From Beijerinckiaceae bacterium (GTDB lineage: Bacteria > Pseudomonadota > Alphaproteobacteria > Rhizobiales > Beijerinckiaceae): DNA of 6,113 bases. Location of the stretch: NCBI GenBank assembly GCA_022702195.1, contig JAKONB010000578.1, forward strand, positions 1 through 6,113, in the 5' to 3' direction. The translations under genes and the position numbers were made by a program. The first letter of the stretch is position 1. The number at the start of each line of letters is the position of its first letter. Below the pieces are notes generated by a model. The model was not told the DNA's origin. It ran no database searches and worked only from the letters and a program-made list of their open reading frames with translations. Below, piece after piece: positions 1 through 5,307 of this stretch.

Positions 1-1180
1 TCAGCACGTTGATGGAGAAGCCCGCGAGCAGCATCACCGTCACGGTGCCCATGAGGGCGATGGGGACGACGATGGTGGGGATGAGCGTGTAGCGGATGTT
101 CTGGAGGAACAGGAACATCACGATGAAGACCAGCACCACCGCCTCGACCAGGGTGTGCAGCACCTTCTCGATGGAGGCCTCCACCGCCGGGGTGATGTCG
201 TAGGGGATGTCCCATTTCAGGCCCGGTGGGAAGAACTGCGACAGCTCCACCATCTTGGCGCGGATGGCCCGCGCGGTTTCCAGGGCGTTGCCGTCGGGGG
301 CCAGCGTCACCGAGATGCCCGCCGCCTGGCCGCCGTTGAGCCGGGTGGAGAACTGGTAGGCGTCGCCGCCGAGTTCGATCCGGGCCACGTCGCGCAGGCG
401 CACGTTGGACCCGTCGGAATTGGCCCGCAGCACGATGGCGCCGAAATCCTCGACGGTGTTGAGCTGGCCCTTGACGACGATGGGGGCGAAGACCGGGTGC
501 TGGACCGGGCTCGGCTGGGCGCCCACCGCGCCGGACGCGATCTGGATGTTCTGGTTGCGGATCGCGTCGGTGACGTCGTCGGGGTTGAGGGAGAGGCCGC
601 GCAGCTTGTCCGGATCGACCCAGATCCGCATGGAACGCTCGGTGGAGTAGAGCGTGGCGCGCCCCACGCCGGGCACGCGGCGGATCTCGTTGATGACGCT
701 GCGGTTCAGGAAGTCGCCGAGCCCGATCTCGTCCATCTTCCCGTCGGTGGCGACCAGGGTGATGATGTTGAGGGTGGCGGCCGAGGCCTCCTCCACCAGG
801 ATGCCCTGCTGGCGCACCTCCGCCGGCAGGCGGGCCTCCACGCGCTTGAGGCGGTTCTGCACCTCCACCGAGGCGAGCGCCGGGTCGGTGCCGGGCAGGA
901 AGGTCGCCGTGATGTTGATCGAGCCGAACGAATCGGTGGTCGATTCGAAGCTCATGATGTTGGCCGCGCCGTTCAGCTCATCCTCGATGAGCCGGGTGGT
1001 GCCGGTATAGAGGCTCTCCACCGAGGCGCCCGGAAACGCCGTGGAGAGCGCGATGGAGGGCGGGGCGATCACCGGATACTGCGCGATCGGCAGCATCGGG
1101 ATCGCGAGGGCGCCGCCCAGGATGATGAAGAGGGCGACGACCCAGGCGAAGACCGGCCGGTCGATGAAGAAGCGGGCCAT
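1..1180 (-). CDS. RND multidrug efflux pump, AcrB/MexB type (partial, C-terminus outside window)
   Basis: Inner-membrane, proton-driven drug/H+ antiporter subunit of a tripartite RND pump (HAE1 family). The first 393 residues are visible, against about 1,040 in the family, and the gene runs off the left edge. It starts MARFFIDRPVFAWVVALFII, which is the AcrB N-terminus (FFIDRP, then TM1 at about 9-28). It continues with the conserved LPIAQYP (30-36), a pore/porter region with GTDP (97-100), VQNRL (107-111) and RIWVDP (185-190), then LRDVARIELGG (262-272), PYDITP (326-331), TM2 at about 339-358 and TM3 beginning after LIPTI (366-370). The visible part ends at FSINVL, just before the TM4 region where the family's paired proton-relay aspartates would lie, so these cannot be checked. 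The ATG is 3 bases after the adaptor stop. An AGGTG about 9 bases upstream, inside the adaptor's last codons, is its likely ribosome binding site, which suggests translational coupling. Family assignment is very secure; the substrate is unknown. Confidence 0.96.
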   Translation of the reverse strand, partial: MARFFIDRPVFAWVVALFIILGGALAIPMLPIAQYPVIAPPSIALSTAFPGASVESLYTGTTRLIEDELNGAANIMSFESTTDSFGSINITATFLPGTDPALASVEVQNRLKRVEARLPAEVRQQGILVEEASAATLNIITLVATDGKMDEIGLGDFLNRSVINEIRRVPGVGRATLYSTERSMRIWVDPDKLRGLSLNPDDVTDAIRNQNIQIASGAVGAQPSPVQHPVFAPIVVKGQLNTVEDFGAIVLRANSDGSNVRLRDVARIELGGDAYQFSTRLNGGQAAGISVTLAPDGNALETARAIRAKMVELSQFFPPGLKWDIPYDITPAVEASIEKVLHTLVEAVVLVFIVMFLFLQNIRYTLIPTIVVPIALMGTVTVMLLAGFSINVL

Positions 1181-1183
1181 GAT

Positions 1184-2428
1184 TCAGCGCACCTGGGCGG
1201 CGGTCTGCGGGGCGGGAACCGACTCGGTGCTGTCGGTGTCCACCGGCTTCGGCGCGGTGTCCGGCGTGGCGGGGTGCAGTTCGACGGCCTTGACCGGCTG
1301 GCCGGCGGCGATCTTCTGGATGCCCTCGACCACCACGCGGTCGCCGGCCTTGAGGCCCTCGCGGATGACCCATTGGCCGTCCACCACGGGGCCGACCTCC
1401 ACCGGCTGGAGCATCACCGTCTCGTCCCGGCGCACGACCCAGACCTCGGCCTTGCCGTCGTTGGTGCGCTGGATCGCCTGCTGCGGCACCGCGATGGCGT
1501 CGGCGTCGATGCCCTGCTTGATCCGGGCGCGGACATACATGCCCGGGAACAGCTCGTCATGCGGGTTGGGGAACAGGACGCGCAGGGTCACCTGGCCGGT
1601 GCTCGGATCGGCGGTCACGTCCGAGAACAGCAGCTTGCCGGCCGAGCCGTAGAGCGCGCCGTCATCCATGATGAGGTGGACGTTGGCGGTGTCGGCCGAG
1701 AGGCGCGAGAGCTCGCCGCTGGCCAAATCCCGGCGCAGCTTGTTCAGCTCGCCCACCGATTGGGTGATGTCCACGTAGATCGGGTCGAGCTGCTGGATGG
1801 TGGCGAGGTTCGAGGTCGCGCCCTGCTCCACCAGCGTGCCCTCGGTGAGGAGCGCCCGGCCGATGCGGCCCGAGATCGGGGCGCGGACATCGGTGTAGCC
1901 GAGGTTCAGCTTGGCCCGGTCGCGGGCGGCCTTGGCGCCGGCGACCTCCGCCTGGGCCTGCTTCAGCCCCGCATAGGCGGCGTCGTACTGCGCTTGGCTT
2001 GCGGTCTGGCGGGTGAGGAGCTGCTCGAGGCGGTCGGCCTGCTGGCCGGCCAGGACCTGCGCCGCCTCGGTGCGGGCCAGCACCGCCTCTGCGCTCTGCA
2101 GTTCCACCTCGAACGGCGCCGGGTCGATCTTGTAGAGGACGTCGCCCTCCTTGACCAAGCTGCCCTGCTCGAAGGTGCGCTTCACCACGAGGCCGGAGAC
2201 GCGCGAGCGCACCTCGGCGATCCGCAGGGGCGCCACCCGCCCCGGCAGGTCGCGGACATAGGGGATCGGCTGCTCGCGCGCGGTGACGATGCCCACCTCG
2301 GGCGGCGGCACCGGCACCGGCGCGGCGGCCTGCTGTTTCTGGTTGCAGCCCGACAGGGCGACCATGACGAGGCCGGCGAGGACCGAGGCCGGCCAGGCCC
2401 AGGGTCGGGTTGTGGGAGAGGACGTCAC
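1184..2428 (-). CDS. RND efflux periplasmic adaptor (membrane fusion) lipoprotein, AcrA/MexA type
   Basis: Periplasmic adaptor that links an RND pump to an outer-membrane channel. From the GTG start it has 414 residues, close to the family norm of about 380-400 plus a tail. A hydrophobic segment (about 13-27) ends in the lipobox LSGC with Cys28, so an inner-membrane-anchored lipoprotein is expected. A Pro-rich spacer follows (37-43). The split lipoyl domain is visible as SGLVVKRTFEQGSLVKEGD (78-96) and YTDVRAPISGRIGR (178-191). They flank an Ala/Gln/Leu-rich helical hairpin (about 108-175). The beta-barrel and membrane-proximal part includes LFPGMYVRARI (293-303) and AVPQQAI (313-319). Residues from about 385 form a Pro/Thr/Ala tail with no obvious domain. 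It is the first gene of the operon with the pump. The start is uncertain: TTG at 2434 lies 5 bases after an AGGAG, whereas this GTG lies 11 bases after it; the two differ by only two residues. No in-frame ATG fits the protein's N-terminus. Confidence 0.95.
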   Translation of the reverse strand: MTSSPTTRPWAWPASVLAGLVMVALSGCNQKQQAAAPVPVPPPEVGIVTAREQPIPYVRDLPGRVAPLRIAEVRSRVSGLVVKRTFEQGSLVKEGDVLYKIDPAPFEVELQSAEAVLARTEAAQVLAGQQADRLEQLLTRQTASQAQYDAAYAGLKQAQAEVAGAKAARDRAKLNLGYTDVRAPISGRIGRALLTEGTLVEQGATSNLATIQQLDPIYVDITQSVGELNKLRRDLASGELSRLSADTANVHLIMDDGALYGSAGKLLFSDVTADPSTGQVTLRVLFPNPHDELFPGMYVRARIKQGIDADAIAVPQQAIQRTNDGKAEVWVVRRDETVMLQPVEVGPVVDGQWVIREGLKAGDRVVVEGIQKIAAGQPVKAVELHPATPDTAPKPVDTDSTESVPAPQTAAQVR

Positions 2429-2439
2429 GATCAACTTCG

Positions 2440-2444
2440 CTCCT
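2440..2444 (-). promoter_or_regulatory. Ribosome binding site of the efflux adaptor gene
   Basis: AGGAG on the minus strand. It is 5 bases before an in-frame TTG (2434-2432) and 11 bases before the GTG (2428-2426). The spacing favours TTG while the codon preference favours GTG, so the start cannot be fixed by eye. Confidence 0.6.
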
Positions 2445-2506
2445 GCGAAACGCTGGCGACGGCGCGGCCATGCCGGGCCGGCGCATCGTCTTCGACACTG
2501 TGCGGC

Positions 2507-2533
2507 GCCCCCGTCCGGGCTCGGAGCGGGGGC
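2507..2533. repeat. Strong hairpin upstream of the efflux operon
   Basis: Arms GCCCCCGTCCG (2507-2517) and CGGAGCGGGGGC (2522-2533) pair over 11 bp with one bulged G (2526) and a GGCT loop. On the minus strand it lies about 75 bases before the adaptor start, so it may be in the mRNA leader. It is equally possible that it is only a GC-rich fold with no function. Confidence 0.5.
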
Positions 2534-2542
2534 CGGCGATGG

Positions 2543-2563
2543 GCGGACCCGTCTCGGGTCCGC
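2543..2563. repeat. Perfect 8-bp inverted repeat, 5-base loop
   Basis: GCGGACCC (2543-2550) and GGGTCCGC (2556-2563) are exact reverse complements separated by GTCTC. The repeat sits next to the 2507-2533 hairpin and upstream of the efflux operon. It could be a dyad operator, an mRNA leader hairpin or a copy of a dispersed palindrome. The sequence does not decide between these. Confidence 0.5.
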
Positions 2564-2721
2564 GCGGGATGGTTTCGGCGGCGGCGTCGGCCCGGCCGGC
2601 CGCGCGCGCGACACCCCTTCTCGCAGGACAATCGGGCGATCCCGCGACGGGGTGGCGAGGACGGCGGCATCATTCCGATCCGGAGCGGGCCGACCGGACC
2701 GCCTCCGCGCGATCGATCGGG

Positions 2722-2739
2722 CGGTCGCGGCCGCGACCG
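2722..2739. repeat. Perfect 18-bp palindrome
   Basis: The sequence CGGTCGCGGCCGCGACCG is its own reverse complement with no spacer. It lies in non-coding DNA about 290 bases upstream of the efflux adaptor start and about 85 bases past the stop of the unknown minus-strand gene. A dimeric regulator site or a cruciform-prone spot is conceivable. The sequence is entirely G/C-rich apart from one T and one A, so chance self-complementarity is also plausible. Confidence 0.5.
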
Positions 2740-2744
2740 GCCCC

Positions 2745-2761
2745 CTCTCCCGCCGGGAGAG
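2745..2761. repeat. 7-bp hairpin with 3-base loop, possible dispersed palindrome
   Basis: CTCTCCC (2745-2751) and GGGAGAG (2755-2761) flank GCC. CTCTCCC...GGGAGAG palindromes resemble intergenic repeats that I recall from Methylobacterium genomes; that comparison is from memory and untested. There is no T tract, so it is not a classical terminator on either strand. Confidence 0.45.
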
Positions 2762-2787
2762 CGGACCCGCGCCTGCCGTCGACACGG

Positions 2788-2807
2788 CGGCGCGGTCCGC
2801 CGCGCCG
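2788..2807 (-). terminator. Possible terminator hairpin after the 122-residue unknown gene
   Basis: CGGCGCGG (2788-2795) and CCGCGCCG (2800-2807) form a perfect 8-bp stem with a TCCG loop. On the minus strand it begins 15 bases after the TGA of the gene at 2823-3191, where a terminator would be expected. No U-rich tail follows, so it is at best a U-less or RNA-stabilising hairpin. Confidence 0.3.
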
Positions 2808-2822
2808 GCCGGACTGGGCGGA

Positions 2823-3191
2823 TCAGGCCCGGATTCTCGGGGGACGTTCGAGCAGCATCGGCACCGCCGTGGCGCCGGAGGCCGCGACCGGGGCATGGAG
2901 CCGGACCGCCGGCGGCCGCGCCGCGAGGACCGGCGCCGCCATCCGCACCGCATCGTCGAACCCGTCATCGGGATCGCCCAGGGCCATCGCGGCCACGAGG
3001 GCGGCGTGATGGGGGGCGACGGAGGCGGTCATGCCGGCCTCCCCTGGCGAACCGGCCGGGATCCGATCCCCCGACAGGCCCGCCAGGAGGGCACAGGCGA
3101 GGACGAGCAGCGCCAGCACCCCGCGCAACAGCCCACGGCCGAGCCGGCGCGGCGCCGGTGAAGCGGCGAGCGGGCGAAGGGGGGCAGCCAT
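2823..3191 (-). CDS. Small protein of unknown function with one N-terminal hydrophobic segment
   Basis: A 122-residue protein I do not recognise. From the ATG at 3191 it has an Arg-rich N-terminus (PRRLGRG, 14-20), then a hydrophobic stretch at 21-40 (LLRGVLALLVLACALLAGLS). This could be a signal peptide or a single membrane anchor. A short region rich in Ala, Pro and Asp follows (LGDPDDGFDDAVRM, 71-84), then a Pro/Val/Ala-rich end, ERPPRIRA. Codons end overwhelmingly in G or C, as in the neighbouring real genes, and the hydrophobic segment argues for a real product. The start is uncertain: the best Shine-Dalgarno-like AGGTGA is 14 bases upstream of this ATG, and a GTG six codons earlier overlaps that same sequence. 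It is separated from the efflux operon by about 390 bases and divergent from the transpeptidase gene. No function is inferred. Confidence 0.5.
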   Translation of the reverse strand: MAAPLRPLAASPAPRRLGRGLLRGVLALLVLACALLAGLSGDRIPAGSPGEAGMTASVAPHHAALVAAMALGDPDDGFDDAVRMAAPVLAARPPAVRLHAPVAASGATAVPMLLERPPRIRA

Positions 3192-3517
3192 GGTCGGGGG
3201 GGATGTCACCTGCCGAAGGGTGGGGCCGGACCTCGGGTCCTGCAACACCCTGCGACATTCTGACCGGGAACCAATCCGCACCGGTCGCCAGGCCCGCGCC
3301 CGGGTCGGCGTTGCCCGGATCACACAGGGGCGGCGGTTCGGCCCGGGCCGGGTTGACCGCCCTCCCCCGCGCCGACAAGGCTCACCGTCCCGATCATCCA
3401 CAGGCGGAATGGCGCCCGGGTCTCACGGACCAGGCGCGATTCCGCCCGCACGGCCCGCGATCGGATCGCGGCGGCGTTCCGGCCGCCGCCGGACCGTCCG
3501 GGCCGAAGGAGACGAGT
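3192..3517. other. 326-base divergent intergenic region
   Basis: It lies between the minus-strand unknown gene and the plus-strand transpeptidase, so promoters for both should be here. No protein-like frame is visible. A short dyad, GGACC/GGTCC at 3228-3240 with a 3-base loop, is the only structure noted. A TTGACC at 3353-3358 resembles a -35 box, but the hexamer 17 bases on (CAAGGC) is a poor -10, so no promoter is called. Confidence 0.5.
3506..3511 (+). promoter_or_regulatory. Ribosome binding site of the L,D-transpeptidase gene
   Basis: AAGGAG is followed by a 6-base spacer before the ATG at 3518. This near-consensus site fixes the start inside a much longer open frame that begins far upstream. 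A second ATG two codons later is less well spaced. Confidence 0.85.
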
Positions 3518-4093
3518 ATGACCATGCGTCGCATCATCGCCGCTTCCGCCGTCGCGGTCCTGGCCACGATGGCCTCCGGACAGGGTGCCCGCGCGGCCAA
3601 CCCGTTCGACAGCGGCCCCATCGCCGACTTCATGAACATCTTTCGCGAGCAGGCGATCCCGCGCGAGACCGTGGCCTGGAAGGGCGCGGAGAAGCCCGGC
3701 ACCATCGTGGTCTCCACCAGCCAGCGGCGGCTCTACTACGTGCTCGGCGGCGGCGAGGCGGTGCGCTACGGCGTCGGCGTCGGCCGCCAGGGCTTCTCCT
3801 GGGCGGGCGAGAAGACCGTGACCATGAAGAAGGAATGGCCGAACTGGCGCCCGCCGGCCCAGATGCTGGCCCGCCGCCCCGACCTGCCGAAGTTCATGGC
3901 CGGCGGCCAGGACAACACGCTCGGCGCCCGCGCCATGTATCTCGGCTCCTCGCTCTACCGCATCCACGGCTCCAACGAGCCCGAGACCATGGGCGCCGCC
4001 GTCTCCTCCGGCTGCATCCGCATGACCAACAAGGACGTGGTCGACCTCTACGACCGCGTGAAGGTCGGCACCAAGGTGATCGTGCGCAACTGA
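3518..4093 (+). CDS. Secreted L,D-transpeptidase (YkuD / ErfK-YbiS-YnhG family)
   Basis: A 191-residue periplasmic enzyme. The family forms meso-DAP to meso-DAP (3-3) cross-links in peptidoglycan or attaches proteins to it, using a cysteine nucleophile. The N-terminus MTMRRIIAASAVAVLATMAS is a Sec signal peptide with a likely cleavage after GARA (about residue 26). The YkuD domain spans about 61-189, opening with GTIVVSTSQRRLYYVLGGG (61-79), where these enzymes have the strand pattern I-V-S-QRLYYV. The catalytic region is visible as YRIHGS (147-152, His150), then SSGCIRM (163-169, nucleophile Cys166), a spacing normal for the family. A substrate-side segment KKEWPNWRPPAQM (104-116) is also typical. 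There is no LysM, SH3 or peptidoglycan-binding domain, so it is a minimal single-domain form. It appears to be monocistronic: a gap of 326 bases precedes it and 392 bases follow. Which of the several Ldt roles it has (3-3 cross-linking, lipoprotein attachment) cannot be told. Confidence 0.95.
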   Translation: MTMRRIIAASAVAVLATMASGQGARAANPFDSGPIADFMNIFREQAIPRETVAWKGAEKPGTIVVSTSQRRLYYVLGGGEAVRYGVGVGRQGFSWAGEKTVTMKKEWPNWRPPAQMLARRPDLPKFMAGGQDNTLGARAMYLGSSLYRIHGSNEPETMGAAVSSGCIRMTNKDVVDLYDRVKVGTKVIVRN

Positions 4094-4165
4094 GCCGAGG
4101 GTTTCGGGGAAGGCGCGCCCTCCGCGGGCCACTGTTCTCACGCATCGTCCTGTGCGCGGCGCGAC

Positions 4166-4278
4166 GCGCGCTCCTCCCCCTATGGGGAGGCATTGGAGAT
4201 GGGGGCGGCCCTCAGTCGTCAGAGGCCAGCGGAGCCACCCCCACCCTGGATCCCGCCCCACCAGGGGAGGGAGCGCGC
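4166..4278. repeat. 113-base imperfect inverted repeat (fold-back element)
   Basis: The left arm (4166-4209) and right arm (4234-4278) are reverse complements at about 33 of 44 aligned positions, with one gap. The outer ends match perfectly for 9 bp (GCGCGCTCC against GGAGCGCGC). The left arm has its own nested hairpin, CCTCCCC/GGGGAGG with a CTAT loop (4173-4190). The spacer is about 24 bases. No target-site duplication or coding content is evident. The layout fits a REP/MITE-like dispersed palindrome of the kind found between genes in high-GC alphaproteobacteria. Its copy number cannot be seen from one window. Confidence 0.6.
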
Positions 4279-4385
4279 CTGCCATCTCCGGACCGAGCGA
4301 TCGTCTGCGATCCCGCAGCGGAAAGCCCGTGGCGGAACGCTCCGTCGCGGCGACGTGCGGGCCTCCGCCCCACAAATAACGAACC

Positions 4386-4420
4386 ACGCGGCTGCCCCGG
4401 ATCGACCGGGCCGGCCGCGT
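4386..4420 (+). repeat. Hairpin upstream of the TSUP permease
   Basis: The outer arms ACGCGGC (4386-4392) and GCCGCGT (4414-4420) pair perfectly. The inner arms CCCGG (4396-4400) and CCGGG (4406-4410) pair around ATCGA, with a small internal loop between the two stems. It sits about 65 bases before the permease ATG and directly after the A-rich patch. It may therefore be in the 5' leader if transcription starts nearby. A function is not shown. Confidence 0.45.
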
Positions 4421-4485
4421 CCTCTCGCGACCGCGTTCGTCCGCCCGCCCCCGGCCGGTCCATCGCGACGGACGGAACGGACACG

Positions 4486-5289
4486 ATGATCCTCGGCGTC
4501 GATCTCAGCCTCCTCGCGGGGCTTTTCGCGGTGGCGCTGGCCGCCGGCTGCGTCGATGCGATCGCGGGCGGCGGCGGGCTGCTGACCCTGCCGGCCCTGC
4601 TGCTCTCCGGGCTCGATCCGGTGAGCGCCATCGCCACCAACAAGCTCCAGGGCAGCGCCGGCGCCCTTTCCTCCACCGCCGCCTTCGCCCGGCGCGGGCT
4701 GATCCACTGGCCGAGCGCCTGGAGGATCGCCCTCAGCGCCGGCATCGCCTCCATCGCCGGGGCGCTCTGCGTCAGCCTGCTGCCGCGCCCGGTGCTCGAC
4801 GCGGCGGTGCCGATCCTGCTCGTGGGGATCGCGATCTACTTCGCCACGGCCAAGCGCATGAGCAATGAGGACGCCACCGCCCGGATGAGCCCCGGCCTGT
4901 TCGCCCTCACCTGGGCGCCGGCGGTGGGGTTCTACGACGGGGTGTTCGGGCCGGGCGCCGGGGCCTTCTACATGATCGGGTTCGTGACCCTGCTGGGGCT
5001 GGGCGTGGTGCGGGCCACCGCCCACACCAAGCTCGCCAATGCGGCCAGCAATGTCGGAAGTCTGGCCCTGTTCGCGGCCGGCGGCCACGTGGTCTGGCCG
5101 ATCGGCCTCACCATGGCGCTGGGGGCCGTGCTCGGTGCCCAGGTCGGCTCGCGCCTGGCGATCCGCCTCGGCGCCCGGCTGATCCGGCCGCTCCTCGTCA
5201 CCATCGCCTGCCTGATGGCCCTTCGCCTGCTCTCCGACCCGGCGAACCCCCTGCGGCACGCCGTGGTCGGTCTCGTCACCGGTCACTGA
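4486..5289 (+). CDS. TSUP (TauE/SafE) family membrane permease, YfcA-like
   Basis: A 267-residue integral inner-membrane protein of the sulfite/organosulfur/small organic-anion transporter family (TSUP). It is close in length to E. coli YfcA (about 269 residues) and similar along its whole length as I recall that sequence. The two family repeat halves each carry a signature. The first half has AGCVDAIAGGGGLLTLPALL (20-39) followed by AIATNKLQGSAGALSSTAAF (48-67). The second has VGFYDGVFGPGAGAFYMIGF (147-166) followed by ATAHTKLANAASNVGSLALF (177-196). About eight hydrophobic segments are visible, near 6-24, 28-42, 80-98, 105-122, 137-148, 160-175, 190-224 and 235-250. The ATG has only a weak GGA-type ribosome binding site, but no better in-frame start fits the family N-terminus. 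It is convergent with the hydratase gene, with 14 bases between stops. The transported substrate cannot be inferred; TSUP members carry sulfite, sulfoacetate, taurine or other small anions. Confidence 0.93.
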   Translation: MILGVDLSLLAGLFAVALAAGCVDAIAGGGGLLTLPALLLSGLDPVSAIATNKLQGSAGALSSTAAFARRGLIHWPSAWRIALSAGIASIAGALCVSLLPRPVLDAAVPILLVGIAIYFATAKRMSNEDATARMSPGLFALTWAPAVGFYDGVFGPGAGAFYMIGFVTLLGLGVVRATAHTKLANAASNVGSLALFAAGGHVVWPIGLTMALGAVLGAQVGSRLAIRLGARLIRPLLVTIACLMALRLLSDPANPLRHAVVGLVTGH

Positions 5290-5307
5290 TCGCCGGCGGC
5301 TGATCAG
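5286..5307. terminator. Possible shared bidirectional terminator hairpin
   Basis: CTGATCGCC (5286-5294) pairs with GGCTGATCAG (5298-5307) over 9 bp with one bulged T (5301) and a GGC loop. It covers the stop codons of both convergent genes (TGA at 5287-5289 plus, TCA at 5304-5306 minus). There is no T tract on either side, so termination is only suggested by position. Confidence 0.35.

Larger units (their letters stand above)
2435..2822. other. 388-base non-coding stretch upstream of the efflux operon, rich in hairpins
   Basis: No convincing gene is seen. The open frames here are Arg/Pro/Gly-rich and resemble no protein I recognise. The stretch should hold the promoter and 5' leader of the minus-strand efflux operon, plus the end of the unknown gene at 2823-3191. 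Its visible content is a series of GC-rich inverted repeats, at 2507-2533, 2543-2563, 2722-2739, 2745-2761 and 2788-2807, listed separately. No clear -35/-10 pair and no T-tract terminator can be seen. Confidence 0.6.
4094..4485. other. 392-base intergenic region with structured DNA
   Basis: It lies between the transpeptidase and the TSUP permease, both on the plus strand. No credible gene is seen. It holds a large imperfect inverted repeat (4166-4278) and a hairpin at 4386-4420, listed separately. It also holds small dyads at 4305-4318 (CTGCG/CGCAG) and 4343-4355 (CGTCG/CGACG). A weak GCCC/GGGC stem at 4117-4129 follows the transpeptidase stop but is too short to call a terminator. A small A-rich patch at 4372-4386 (ACAAATAACGAAC) stands out in GC-rich DNA and may be part of the permease promoter. 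Confidence 0.6.

Noticed and set aside
1..1180. The pump gene looks truncated
   Set aside because: The frame is open right to base 1 with full family similarity, so the truncation is only the window edge.
3353..3381. TTGACC with a hexamer 17 bases downstream as a promoter for the transpeptidase
   Set aside because: The downstream hexamer CAAGGC is a poor -10 box. TTGACC alone is not enough evidence in this composition.
155..3517. A plus-strand frame open for more than 1,100 codons ahead of the transpeptidase
   Set aside because: It is antisense to the well-supported efflux genes for most of its length and has a His/Gly/Arg/Asp-rich composition typical of the shadow frame of high-GC genes. 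Only the last 191 codons, from the good ribosome binding site, match a known family.
4004..4024. Transpeptidase motif SSGC instead of the textbook SHGC, as a possible inactive enzyme
   Set aside because: The residue before Gly-Cys varies in active YkuD enzymes, and SSGC occurs in known members such as the YcbB type as I recall. Catalytic Cys and the upstream HGS are intact.
3031..4485. A plus-strand open frame running into the TSUP permease, which would give a 752-residue fusion
   Set aside because: It crosses the transpeptidase gene in another frame and is Arg/Pro-rich without recognisable domains. The permease family begins at the ATG at 4486.
3320..5286. Long minus-strand frames opposite the transpeptidase and permease genes (3320-4387 and 4219-5286)
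   Set aside because: Their compositions are shadow-like (rich in Gly, Ala, His, Arg and Asp) and they overlap genes with clear family motifs on the plus strand.
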